Position numbers and translations under genes: made by a program
Shown here: positions 42,203 through 51,284 of the stretch, one piece after another
How the letters are laid out: each line of letters begins with the position of its first letter
Numbering within the stretch: position 1 is the stretch's first letter
NCBI RefSeq assembly: GCF_018383905.1
Contig: NZ_JAGYWA010000001.1
Location: 310,001 to 374,000 of the forward strand
Origin: Flavobacterium branchiicola
Lineage (GTDB): Bacteria > Bacteroidota > Bacteroidia > Flavobacteriales > Flavobacteriaceae
Direction of reading: 5' to 3'
Length of the DNA: 64,000 nt
Notes under the pieces: generated by a model
Database searches by the model: none
Seen by the model: only the letters and a program-made list of their open reading frames with translations
What the model was told of the DNA's origin: nothing

Positions 42203-43012
42203 ATGATGAGCCCGGAACAATTAAGCACTTACGCTACTAGATTTATTGATGTACTAATAGATTATTCTCCAAAATTAATCTCTGCACTTCTAATATTATT
42301 TGTTGGATTATACGCCATACGATTAATAAACAGAATTATCAGAAAGATAATGGTAAAGAGAAATCTGGATCCTACACTTACAAAATTCCTTGCCGATATA
42401 TTATTATGGGCACTTAGAATTCTTTTATTCGTAACTTTTATCTCCAAACTAGGAATTGAAACTTCATCCTTTGTTGCCATTTTGGGAGCTATGGGACTTG
42501 CGGTTGGTTTATCACTTCAGGGTTCGCTTTCTAACTTTGCAGGAGGAATGCTGATTATTGTTTTTAAACCTTTTAAAGTTGGCGATACCATAGAATCGCA
42601 AGGTGTTATTGCGACGGTATTAGAAATTCAGATTTTTGTAACCAAAATGCTCACTGCAAATAATCAGACTGTTTTTGTTCCCAATGGTGCTTTATCAAAC
42701 GGAACGATTATCAATTATTCTATGCAGGGAGAAAGAAGAGCCGATTTAACGTTTGCCGTTTCTTATGATTCTAATATCAAACAGGCGAAAGATATTTTAT
42801 TGGATGTTTTAAACAAAAATCCAAAAGTGCTTAAAAACCCTGCTCCAGATGTTTTTGTAAAGAATTTAACTGCTAGTTCTGTAGAATTTGCTGTTCGCCC
42901 ATGGGCAAAAAATGCGAATTACGGCGCTGTTTTTTCTGAAACTTTAGAGAATTGCAAAGCTGCTTTAGATGAGGCCGGAATTTCAATTCAGCCTTTTACA
43001 GTACAAAAATAA
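42203..43012 (+). CDS. MscS-family mechanosensitive ion channel
   Basis: 269 residues from the ATG at 42203. An upstream TTG in the same frame (42173) falls inside the terminator-like hairpin and is rejected. Three membrane helices (about 25-45, 65-85, 90-120) are present, the last containing the glycine/alanine-rich pore motif GLAVGLSLQGSLSNFAGGM. The cytoplasmic beta domain starts with FKVGDTIESQGVIATVLEI, and the C-terminal cage follows. The channel opens on membrane tension to release solutes in hypo-osmotic shock. Convergent with tsaB, 8 bases apart. Confidence 0.93.
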   Translation: MMSPEQLSTYATRFIDVLIDYSPKLISALLILFVGLYAIRLINRIIRKIMVKRNLDPTLTKFLADILLWALRILLFVTFISKLGIETSSFVAILGAMGLAVGLSLQGSLSNFAGGMLIIVFKPFKVGDTIESQGVIATVLEIQIFVTKMLTANNQTVFVPNGALSNGTIINYSMQGERRADLTFAVSYDSNIKQAKDILLDVLNKNPKVLKNPAPDVFVKNLTASSVEFAVRPWAKNANYGAVFSETLENCKAALDEAGISIQPFTVQK

Positions 43013-43020
43013 ATCGATTA

Positions 43021-43692
43021 CTATTTTTTTGATGGCTGCGTCATCATAAAATCTTTTAAATAATAAGGTTCAAAATAAGCGACATCTACAATGTCGCTTT
43101 TTTGATATTTATCATAACTGATTTTACTCATCGCGTTTGCCGAAGGGTATTTTATTTCTTCTAAAAAGACAAAGTTTTCTTTTGTCAGGACAGTTTTGCA
43201 TTTATCAGCACAATCACCAACAAAATAAACTGTTTCAGTATATTCATTAAAAGATTCTTCTGTAATTACTTCAGCAAGAATAGCTCTTTCAACTTCTAAG
43301 TTTGCATTAAAAACTTCACTGTAAACTTCCATTCTTCTGGCATCAAGCATTGGGATAATTTTCCCGTTAGAAACATTTGCCTGCGAAGCCAAAGTCTGCA
43401 AGGTATCAACCGCAATTAAGGGAATATTTAAAGCAAAACACAATCCTTTTGCTGCCGAAACACCTATTCGTAAACCTGTATAAGAACCTGGTCCCTGACT
43501 TACCGCAACTGCGGCTAATTCCTGAACTGAAATTCCGGATTCAACAATAACTTCTTCAATAAAAACATGAAGCTTTTCAGCATGTGAATAACCTTCTTCA
43601 GCGATTTCTCTGCAAAGAATGGTTTCGCCATTTTTAGCAATTGATACTGAACAATTTTTGGTCGCTGTTTCGATATTGAGAATAAAAGACAA
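43021..43692 (-). CDS. tsaB: tRNA threonylcarbamoyladenosine biosynthesis protein TsaB
   Basis: 223 residues of the ASKHA fold with ILNIETATKNCSVSIAKNG at the N-terminus and the AVSQGPGSYTGLRIGVSAAKGL motif. TsaB is a non-catalytic partner of TsaD in making the t6A modification at position 37 of ANN-reading tRNAs. It is the last gene after the efflux operon on the minus strand, 20 bases after a small membrane-protein gene, so it may be co-transcribed with them without a functional link. Confidence 0.93.
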   Translation of the reverse strand: MSFILNIETATKNCSVSIAKNGETILCREIAEEGYSHAEKLHVFIEEVIVESGISVQELAAVAVSQGPGSYTGLRIGVSAAKGLCFALNIPLIAVDTLQTLASQANVSNGKIIPMLDARRMEVYSEVFNANLEVERAILAEVITEESFNEYTETVYFVGDCADKCKTVLTKENFVFLEEIKYPSANAMSKISYDKYQKSDIVDVAYFEPYYLKDFMMTQPSKK

Positions 43693-43712
43693 GGCTGTGC
43701 GTTATTAAAAAA

Positions 43713-43967
43713 TTATACAAAAATTAAAGCAGCAAAAATAAGGGTTAATAACCAGAATAATATAAATGCCACACATAAATTTGCCAATAAAAAAGCTATG
43801 TATAACATTAGTTTTTTCTCTACTGCAAAATATTTAAATTCATCATTATAATATTTTGTTTTATAGACACTATAATGCACCCATATCAAATATACAATCA
43901 CACGAATAGAACCACCTAAAACACTAAATATAATTTGTGATGGAACTCCATGCAAAGCGATTATCAT
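43713..43967 (-). CDS. Small membrane protein of unknown function
   Basis: 84 residues. Two hydrophobic segments (about 10-30 and 53-82) flank a polar tyrosine-rich loop (HYSVYKTKYYNDEFKYFAVEK). No family recognised. It starts 8 bases after the stop of the efflux adaptor gene at 43976 and precedes tsaB, so it lies within the same minus-strand run. Confidence 0.65.
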   Translation of the reverse strand: MIIALHGVPSQIIFSVLGGSIRVIVYLIWVHYSVYKTKYYNDEFKYFAVEKKLMLYIAFLLANLCVAFILFWLLTLIFAALIFV

Positions 43968-43975
43968 ACTACAAT

Positions 43976-45268
43976 CTACTTTTTAGGCGTATCTGCTTTC
44001 TTAAGTTTTACCTTGTCACCAGAATTCAATTCTTTAGAAACCGTTGTATAAGGACCTGTAATTACAACATCTCCAGCTTTTAATCCGGACATTACTTCGA
44101 TATTAGTATCATCCTGAATTCCGGTTTTAATAATTCTGATTTTAGCTTTGTCTCCTACTTTTACAAAAACACATTCGAATTTCTTGTCACTTTTTGGAGC
44201 CGCTTTTTTATCTTCATTAGGATCATCAACTTTAAAATCTTTTACAGCCGTTGTATCCGATTTTACTACTACAGAGCTAATTGGCACTGCCAAAACATTT
44301 GTTTTAGTCGTCGTAATAATATCTACCGTAGCGGTCATTCCAGGTCTAAAAGGCGAATAAGCACTTGGCTTTCCTTCTAATAAATCCTGATATGATTCTT
44401 TTAAAATACGAACTTTAACTTTAAAATTAGTAACCTGATCTGATGTTAATGTTGTACTTGCAGAATTTGAAATACTAGTTACAACACCTTTAAATTTCTT
44501 TTTCAAATAAGCATCGACTTCAACATTTGCTTCGTCGCCAATTTTTATTTTTACAATATCATTTTCATTTACATCAACTTCAACCTCCATATTATTAAGG
44601 TTTGCCACTCTCAAAAGTTCTGTTCCCGCCATTTGCTGCGTTCCTAAAACACGTTCTCCCAATTCTACATTCAAAACAGAAATTGTTCCGTCTGCGGGAG
44701 CATAAATTAAAGTACGTCCCAAATTGTCTCTGGCTTCTGTAACAGATGCCGTAGCACTTTGTACATTATAATAAGAGCTTTGTTTTGTCGCTTTTGCTAC
44801 TTCGTAAGTCGAAACTGCTTTATCCCAATCTGATTTTGAGATAACGCCTTTGTCGTATAACGTTTTATTACGATCATAGTTTGCTTTTGCTTCTTTAAAA
44901 CTTGCATCAGATTGTGTTAAACCTGCTTTAGTTCCCGCTAAATTCGCAACAGATCTTTCTAGTCCTGAAGTATATAAATCAGGGTTTATTTTTACTAATA
45001 AATCCCCTTTTTTAACCACCTGACCTTCTTTTACATTTAATGCAATAATCTCTCCCGAAACCATTGATGATAATTTGACCTCAATTTCCGGTTGAATTTT
45101 TCCGGTTGCCGAAACCGTTTCTACAATCGTTGATGCTGCTACTTTTGAAATTTCTACCTCTTTTCCTTCATCCTTATTTCCTAAAACCCCAGCTTTCGAA
45201 AGACCAACTAAAATTGCAATTAAGACCACCGCTCCTCCGAGTAAGAAATAAACTGTTTTTTTTGACAT
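43976..45268 (-). CDS. Periplasmic adaptor subunit (MacA/HlyD-like), second adaptor
   Basis: 430 residues. One N-terminal membrane anchor (about 5-24) is followed by lipoyl halves (VSATGKIQPEIEVKLSSMVSGEII and RTLIYAPADGTISVLNVELGERV) around a coiled hairpin (about 100-180), then beta-barrel and membrane-proximal domains. A Lys/Asp-rich insertion lies near 345-365. It links an inner-membrane transporter to TolC. It is the second adaptor gene in the operon, after TolC, and is longer than the first. Confidence 0.9.
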   Translation of the reverse strand: MSKKTVYFLLGGAVVLIAILVGLSKAGVLGNKDEGKEVEISKVAASTIVETVSATGKIQPEIEVKLSSMVSGEIIALNVKEGQVVKKGDLLVKINPDLYTSGLERSVANLAGTKAGLTQSDASFKEAKANYDRNKTLYDKGVISKSDWDKAVSTYEVAKATKQSSYYNVQSATASVTEARDNLGRTLIYAPADGTISVLNVELGERVLGTQQMAGTELLRVANLNNMEVEVDVNENDIVKIKIGDEANVEVDAYLKKKFKGVVTSISNSASTTLTSDQVTNFKVKVRILKESYQDLLEGKPSAYSPFRPGMTATVDIITTTKTNVLAVPISSVVVKSDTTAVKDFKVDDPNEDKKAAPKSDKKFECVFVKVGDKAKIRIIKTGIQDDTNIEVMSGLKAGDVVITGPYTTVSKELNSGDKVKLKKADTPKK

Positions 45269-45274
45269 AATAAA

Positions 45275-46657
45275 TTATTTTGTAATAATTGGAACAATTG
45301 GAATTCCAAAGTAGAATTCAAGTATTTTTATTTTGAACATGTAATCGTATTTTGTTCTGATTACATCAGACTGTGCATTTGTTAACAAGGTTTGAGCCTG
45401 TGTAAAATCAAAGGAATTCATCAATCCTACGTCATACTTTTCTTTAGCATAATTATACGCTTGTTGTCTCGCTTCTAATGTTACTGTTGATGATTCGTAA
45501 GTATTTAAAGCTCCTTTTGCGTTTGTAAAAGCAGTATATACATTACGCTGCAAATCTAAACTTTTTTGTTCTAAATCTATTTTAGATTTCTCTAAACTTA
45601 CCTTATTACGCTCTACATTGTTTCTAACTGAAAATCCGTTGAAAATTGGAACATTCAACTGAAAACCAAAATTATGTCCTTTATTATCACTAAACTGTTG
45701 AAATATTGGATCTGGCCCTACTGTATAAGGTTGATTGGCTGCATCAAATTTAATTTGATCGCTATAACTTGCTCTTGTATTAAAAGCATAAAAACCAGAA
45801 AGTGTCGGTTGATAAGCTCCTTTAGCTATTTTTACATTTTTTTCAGCAATTTCAAGATTAGTTTGTGCCAGTTTTAATTCAGTTCTTGTCTCTTTTGCTT
45901 TATTATAAATATCGGTTGGACTTTGCGCCATGATGTTGTTTTCATCTTTTGCATTAGTATCGTCGATTACATCAAAATCTGCAAATTCTTTTAACTGTAA
46001 AAGTTGTGCTAAACTCAATTTTGAGATCAGTAAATTATTTTCTGAAACGGTAATATTCTGTTTATCTGTCGCTATTGTAGCTTTTAGATCAAACAAATCT
46101 CCACGCGGAATTGTACCTGCATTTACCATTTCTTCAGAACGCTTTAAACGTTTTTCGTCAATGGTTAATTGCTCTGTTTTTATCTTTAAATCTTCTTTGT
46201 AACCCAAGATTTGAAGAAAAGCATTTGCAACATTCAATGAAATATCTTCCTGCATTTTCAATAATTGATATTGAGATGCAATAATGGCTAATTTCGCTCT
46301 GCGGTATGTATTTTGATTTTGAAGACCTTTGTAAATATCAACTCCTGCATTAAGACCAACAGATGAATACTGAGTAGTCTGGTTACGTAAAAGACCCGTG
46401 GTAACATCCTGGTTCAAACCAATATTCCAGGAGTGTGAAGCATTTCCGCTTGCTGATGGAAGATAATTTCCTAATGCTCCTCTTTTATCAATATCAGCAT
46501 TTTTTACATCTAGTTCTGATAATTTAATTGTGATATTATTATCCAGTGCATATCTTACACATTCTTCCAATGTCCATTGTTTTGTTTGTGCCTGGCCTGA
46601 TAATGTAAAACCAAAAAGCATGGCAAGAACAAGACTATTATATTTATTTATTTTCAT
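45275..46657 (-). CDS. TolC-family outer-membrane efflux protein
   Basis: 460 residues from the ATG at 46657 (signal peptide to GQAQT). A frame from 46687 adds a non-signal leader and is rejected. Two outer-membrane-efflux (OEP) repeats of long helices are seen (starts WTLEECVRYALDNNITIKL and ELKLAQTNLEIAEKNVKIAKGAY). The end is RTKYDYMFKIKILEFYFGIPI. It forms the outer-membrane tunnel for the ABC efflux system of this operon; it lies between the two adaptor genes, 6 bases before the second. Confidence 0.92.
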   Translation of the reverse strand: MKINKYNSLVLAMLFGFTLSGQAQTKQWTLEECVRYALDNNITIKLSELDVKNADIDKRGALGNYLPSASGNASHSWNIGLNQDVTTGLLRNQTTQYSSVGLNAGVDIYKGLQNQNTYRRAKLAIIASQYQLLKMQEDISLNVANAFLQILGYKEDLKIKTEQLTIDEKRLKRSEEMVNAGTIPRGDLFDLKATIATDKQNITVSENNLLISKLSLAQLLQLKEFADFDVIDDTNAKDENNIMAQSPTDIYNKAKETRTELKLAQTNLEIAEKNVKIAKGAYQPTLSGFYAFNTRASYSDQIKFDAANQPYTVGPDPIFQQFSDNKGHNFGFQLNVPIFNGFSVRNNVERNKVSLEKSKIDLEQKSLDLQRNVYTAFTNAKGALNTYESSTVTLEARQQAYNYAKEKYDVGLMNSFDFTQAQTLLTNAQSDVIRTKYDYMFKIKILEFYFGIPIVPIITK

Positions 46658-46737
46658 ATATTTTGAATGAAAGCACAGCAAAAACACTATGCGAATTTAA
46701 CATTTTAAAACCCCTAAAAACTCTCTATTTGATCAAT

Positions 46738-47859
46738 CTATTTTTTATCCCCTTGTCCTTCTGTGATCAAACCCTGATTCCAGATTTTAATTTTATCTGA
46801 ATCCTTAAGACCGCTTTTAACCTGAACATAGATTCCGTCACTAACCCCCAGAACAAGATCTCTTCTTTGAAATTTCTGTGGACTTGTTTCTACTTCTACA
46901 TAAGGTTTTTGAGTTTTTTTGTCAAATTGTACCAGTGATTCTTTAATTGCCATAACCTTATCTGCTTTTTCTAATATGATCGAAGCATTTGCGCTTAATC
47001 CTGCTCTGATAAAGGTTTCATCTCTGTTTTGTAAAGAAGCTTTAATTTCAAACTGAATCGCTCCGTTTTCCGTAACTCCTTTTGGTGCAATATCTGTTAA
47101 AGCTGCATCAAATTTTTTATTTTCAATTGCTCCAATTGTAATTTCAATAGGCATTTTTTCTTTGATTTTACCTACTTCAGATTCGTCAATTTTTCCAATA
47201 AAAATCATTCTTCCAACATCAGCAACACTTGCAATTGTAGTTCCTTCGTTAAAATTATTGCTTTCAATAACCTGATTACCCACTTTTACAGGAACTGCCA
47301 ATACCATTCCGTTTACCGTTGAACGGATTAATGTGTTTGCATAATTTCCTAATGAGGTAGTGGTTCCGGTTTTTACAATATCCAGACTTTGTTTTGCTGC
47401 CAGGTAATTTTGTTTTGCTTGTTTGTAAGCCAATTGAGCAGCATCAAAATCATTCGCAGAAATTACATCTTTATCAAATAATGTTTTTTGTCTTTGATAA
47501 ATTTTCTCCTGATTGTCTAAAGCAATCTTAGCAGTTTGTACCTGATTTTGAGTACTACTTACATTCGATACGTTGGCCACAACTCTAATTTTTGCAATCA
47601 TGTCGCCAGCTTTAATTTTCTCCCCTGCTTTGATATACACTTCTTCAATAATACCTGAGATATTTGGTTTGATTAGGACCTCTTCATCAGGCTGAATGTT
47701 ACCGGTTGCAATGGTGTTTTTAACTATCGTTTTAATCTCCGCTTTTTCTGTTTTATAGATAATCGGCGACTCTTGATTTTTTGCATATAAATAATAAAGT
47801 GCGCCAAAGAAAACTATAGCTATAAAGATTAAAATGGTTACGGTTATTCCTTTTTTCAT
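46738..47859 (-). CDS. Periplasmic adaptor subunit (MacA/HlyD-like), first adaptor
   Basis: 373 residues with an N-terminal membrane anchor (about 5-25), lipoyl motifs (ATGNIQPDEEVLIKPNISGII and IRSTVNGMVLAVPVKVGNQV), a coiled-coil hairpin (about 100-160) and a C-terminal beta-barrel region. It should connect the MacB-type permeases encoded just upstream to TolC. Its paralog at 43976-45268 suggests that two adaptor types operate together or alternately. Confidence 0.9.
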   Translation of the reverse strand: MKKGITVTILIFIAIVFFGALYYLYAKNQESPIIYKTEKAEIKTIVKNTIATGNIQPDEEVLIKPNISGIIEEVYIKAGEKIKAGDMIAKIRVVANVSNVSSTQNQVQTAKIALDNQEKIYQRQKTLFDKDVISANDFDAAQLAYKQAKQNYLAAKQSLDIVKTGTTTSLGNYANTLIRSTVNGMVLAVPVKVGNQVIESNNFNEGTTIASVADVGRMIFIGKIDESEVGKIKEKMPIEITIGAIENKKFDAALTDIAPKGVTENGAIQFEIKASLQNRDETFIRAGLSANASIILEKADKVMAIKESLVQFDKKTQKPYVEVETSPQKFQRRDLVLGVSDGIYVQVKSGLKDSDKIKIWNQGLITEGQGDKK

Positions 47860-47900
47860 TTTGTTTTTTAGTTTAATTCGATTTTATTTTGATTGATAAT

Positions 47901-49166
47901 TTATTCTGTTCTTAATGCATCTATTGGCTTTACATTTATCGCAGTCTGAGCAGGTATGAATCCGGCAAGTAAACCAGCTCCCACCAATATCAATAAGGCA
48001 ACAAATACAACTCCTAAATCTACACTTGGGTTTGCAAACATCGTATTGCTATCCGGAGGCATAGAATCTAAAACCATATTCAGTATTGCGATAATCCCGG
48101 TTGCAACTGCAATTCCAAACATGCCTGAAATAATAGTTAAAAATATAGATTCAGCCAAAATTTGTCCACGTATAGCTGCCGGAGTTGCCCCCAAAGCTCT
48201 TCTAATTCCGATTTCTTTTGTACGCTCTTTAACTACAATAAGCATAATATTGGAGATTCCGATTACACCCGAAATTAAAACTAATGTTCCTACAAAAAAA
48301 GCAATAAAGTTTAATATATTAAACAAACTCTGCACTTTATTAAATTGCTCATACAAATCAAAATTTCCTACCGCTCTTTCATCAGCCGGATTTACAGAGT
48401 GCAATGCTTTTATTAATTCCAGAATTTTAGGTTTTAAATCGGTAATTGACGTTTCATCCTTTGCGGTGAGCGCCATCCAGCTTACTTTATCACCATAATT
48501 AAATGCTTGTTGAAAAGTAGTAAACGGAATAAAAATATTTTTTTGGTTCTGCTCTGCATTTCCTCCTTGTTGTTTAGATTTATAAACCCCAACAACCATA
48601 AAATTGATACTGTTTATTTTAATATAAGTTCCAACAGCTTCTTCTTCTTTTCCGTAAAGTTCACTGATTACACCTCTTCCAATCACACAAACTTTCCTTT
48701 TCTCTGTAATATCCTGTTGGTTAATAAATCGCCCATTAGTGATATCCATGGGCTCCTGTTTAATCAATTCAGGATAATCTCCATAAATAGTAAATGCCGA
48801 AGTTTTTGTACCTCTTACAACATTATTACTTCCGTTAAAATCTCCAAGCTGATTTCTTGGCGAAACATATAATAAGTCCGGAAGTGCTGCTTTTAAAGCT
48901 GCAACATCGCTGTTTCTAAAATCATAGCGACGGGTTTTTGGTAATCCTTTATAGGCTTTCGATGTGGTCTGACTCCACATAAACATTGTGTTAGTGGCAA
49001 TTCCGTCAAATCCTTTTTTTATGCCATTTTCCAGACCCTTTCCTGCTGCAAGTAAAATAACCAAAATAAAAATACCCCAGAATACCCCAAATGCAGTTAG
49101 TACCGTTCTAAAAACGTTGGCTGTTAAAGCCTGTAAAATCTCATCCCAATTATCTTTACTAAACAT
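47901..49166 (-). CDS. MacB-like ABC transporter permease
   Basis: 421 residues. One N-terminal helix (about 20-45) is followed by a large periplasmic MacB_PCD domain (about 50-270), then three C-terminal FtsX helices. NIMLIVVKERTKEIGIRRALGATPAAIRGQIL is the cytoplasmic coupling motif of the FtsX family. This type exports by a mechanotransmission cycle and usually works as a dimer. A paralog precedes it with 3 bases between, so a heterodimer is likely. No ATPase domain is fused; the ATPase is the first gene of the operon. Confidence 0.92.
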   Translation of the reverse strand: MFSKDNWDEILQALTANVFRTVLTAFGVFWGIFILVILLAAGKGLENGIKKGFDGIATNTMFMWSQTTSKAYKGLPKTRRYDFRNSDVAALKAALPDLLYVSPRNQLGDFNGSNNVVRGTKTSAFTIYGDYPELIKQEPMDITNGRFINQQDITEKRKVCVIGRGVISELYGKEEEAVGTYIKINSINFMVVGVYKSKQQGGNAEQNQKNIFIPFTTFQQAFNYGDKVSWMALTAKDETSITDLKPKILELIKALHSVNPADERAVGNFDLYEQFNKVQSLFNILNFIAFFVGTLVLISGVIGISNIMLIVVKERTKEIGIRRALGATPAAIRGQILAESIFLTIISGMFGIAVATGIIAILNMVLDSMPPDSNTMFANPSVDLGVVFVALLILVGAGLLAGFIPAQTAINVKPIDALRTE

Positions 49167-49169
49167 AAT

Positions 49170-50414
49170 TTATTCGTCTCTAAGTGCTACAATAGGTTTA
49201 ATTTTTGCGGCTCTGTAAGCTGGAAAAAATCCCGCCAAAGCACCTGCAAAGACAAGAAGAACAAGCGTAGTTAAAGCCACACTAAAATCAACTGTAGGAT
49301 TTACAAAATATTCACTCTGAACCATTGGCCCCACTGTTTCTAATAATAACAAACTAGCAAGGAGACCAACAAAACCAGCAATAGTGGTAATAAAAATGGA
49401 CTCGTGCAAAATCATCGAAATAATTGAAAATGGTGATGCACCTAATGCTTTTCTAATTCCAATTTCTTTTGTTCTTTCTTTTACTATAATCAACATAATA
49501 TTACTTACACCAACAACCCCTGCAATTATGGTACATATACCAACCCACCAAAAGAAAAGCCTGATATACAGATTTAAATCATAAAATTGTTTTGCGTCTT
49601 TAACTGAATTATAGGCATTTATTCCGCCGTCATCATCAGGAGCTACAACATTTTTACTTCTTAATAAAGCTTTTAGGTCAGCCGTAAATTTTTCAGAAAC
49701 TGCCAACGCTTCATCATAATCTTTTGTCTTTTTTACGGTAAAAAAGAGGTTGCTTATTTTATCTCCTCCACCGTAAGCTCTCTGTGTTGTTGTTTTTGGC
49801 AAATAAGCTCTTGCTTCTTCTCTTTCTCCTCCTGGGTCTGTAAAAACACCAACTACTTTAAAATTGATATTATTAATTAAAATCTCTTTACCTAACGGAT
49901 CCTTATCTTTAAATAAATCTGTTTTTATTTTCATTCCAATAACAGCAACCTTCTCATTGTTTGCCAAGTCATTACTATTTAGGAATCTTCCCTGAACAAT
50001 CTTGATGTTTTCTACTTCACCATAATCCGGATCGACTCCTTTAAACTGATAACTTCCGGATTCTTTTCCATAAGTAAATGATGCGCCCCAGAAATTATAA
50101 GATGCCGATCTTAAATTTAATTTGTCATCAAATTTTTGAACAGCTTGTGAATAATCACTATTTCTAAACTGAATTTGTCTCCCCGGGTTTAATCCTTTAT
50201 ACTCCTTTGTTGTCGTTCCGGACCAAACCTCGATAAGACCCGCCGCATCACGCTCAAAAGATCTTTCAATTCCGTTTTGTAGCCCTTTACCGGCACCAAG
50301 CAAAATCACAAGAATAAAAATTCCAGATGCTACAGAGATTCCTGTCAAGAAGGTTCTTAACCGGTTTTTAGAGATAGCCTCGAATATTTCCTGCCAACGC
50401 TCTATATTAAACAT
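49170..50414 (-). CDS. MacB-like ABC transporter permease
   Basis: 414 residues with the same architecture as the next gene: N-terminal helix, periplasmic MacB_PCD domain (about 50-265) and three C-terminal helices with NIMLIIVKERTKEIGIRKALGASPFSI. Its 5' end overlaps the ATPase stop by 8 bases, which supports translational coupling. Substrate of the export system is unknown. Confidence 0.92.
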   Translation of the reverse strand: MFNIERWQEIFEAISKNRLRTFLTGISVASGIFILVILLGAGKGLQNGIERSFERDAAGLIEVWSGTTTKEYKGLNPGRQIQFRNSDYSQAVQKFDDKLNLRSASYNFWGASFTYGKESGSYQFKGVDPDYGEVENIKIVQGRFLNSNDLANNEKVAVIGMKIKTDLFKDKDPLGKEILINNINFKVVGVFTDPGGEREEARAYLPKTTTQRAYGGGDKISNLFFTVKKTKDYDEALAVSEKFTADLKALLRSKNVVAPDDDGGINAYNSVKDAKQFYDLNLYIRLFFWWVGICTIIAGVVGVSNIMLIIVKERTKEIGIRKALGASPFSIISMILHESIFITTIAGFVGLLASLLLLETVGPMVQSEYFVNPTVDFSVALTTLVLLVFAGALAGFFPAYRAAKIKPIVALRDE

Positions 50415-51108
50415 AAGATGAAGCTCTAACTTGTTCTACCATTTTATCGTCTATAATTAATCCGTCTTTCAGGACCACATTTCTTTTGCACATTGCTGCA
50501 ATATCCGGTTCGTGTGTAACAATTAAAATTGTCTTTCCTTCGTCATTAATTCCCTGAATAAGTTCCATTACTTCATAAGAAGTTTTAGTATCCAAAGCTC
50601 CGGTAGGCTCATCCGCAAGTAAAACTTTTGGATTTGAAGCTAATGCTCTCGCAATTGCAACACGTTGTTTTTGACCTCCTGAAAGTTCATTTGGCAAATG
50701 CTGATAATGAGAACCCAAACCTACTTTCTCCAAATACTTCATTGCAATTTCGTAACGTTCTTTTCTTTTTATCCCTTGATAATACAATGGCATTGCCACA
50801 TTATCGAGTGCACTTTTATAATTGATTAAATTAAAAGACTGAAAAACAAACCCTAAAAATTTATTTCTATATTTTGAGGCAAGAGTTTCGTTAAGCTTTT
50901 TTATAGGCGTTTTATCCAAAATATAACTACCAGAATCTGCCTCATCCAAGATTCCCAAAATATTTAGAAGTGTAGATTTCCCGGATCCCGAAGATCCCAT
51001 AATAGCAACCAATTCCCCTTCTTCAATATTAAAATTTATTCCTTTTAACACATGCAATTGTGAACTGCCCATTTTATAGGATTTGTGCAAATCTTTGATT
51101 TCAATCAT
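50407..51108 (-). CDS. ABC transporter ATP-binding protein (MacB/LolD type)
   Basis: 233 residues. Walker A GSSGSGKS (38-45), Q-loop FVFQSFNL, signature LSGGQ (142-146), Walker B VLLADEP (162-168), and the H-loop in VTHEPD. It is of the LolD/MacB class that partners FtsX-type permeases. It is the first gene of an operon: ATPase, permease, permease, adaptor, TolC, adaptor, small membrane protein, tsaB. No clear promoter consensus was seen upstream. Confidence 0.94.
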   Translation of the reverse strand: MIEIKDLHKSYKMGSSQLHVLKGINFNIEEGELVAIMGSSGSGKSTLLNILGILDEADSGSYILDKTPIKKLNETLASKYRNKFLGFVFQSFNLINYKSALDNVAMPLYYQGIKRKERYEIAMKYLEKVGLGSHYQHLPNELSGGQKQRVAIARALASNPKVLLADEPTGALDTKTSYEVMELIQGINDEGKTILIVTHEPDIAAMCKRNVVLKDGLIIDDKMVEQVRASSYV

Positions 51109-51253
51109 GGTATTGTTAAATTTTTAAACAATAATAATATTTTTTATAAGTAATTTATGATAACAAAACGTTAATAATTACGTTTCAGTATCTAAATAAG
51201 ACGGCACTTATAATCAATTGTTACAGTTTCTCATGTTAAATTGATAGTTTTTT

Positions 51254-51261
51254 TAATTTTG
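51254..51261 (+). promoter_or_regulatory. -7 element of the DUF4403 gene
   Basis: TAATTTTG is an exact TAnnTTTG match 23 bases before the ATG at 51285. Confidence 0.55.
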
Positions 51262-51284
51262 CATTACCTAAAAAAATAATACTA

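Noticed and set aside
47956..48498. 180-codon plus-strand frame within the permease gene
   Set aside because: Antisense to a well-supported FtsX-type permease; no independent start context or family pattern.
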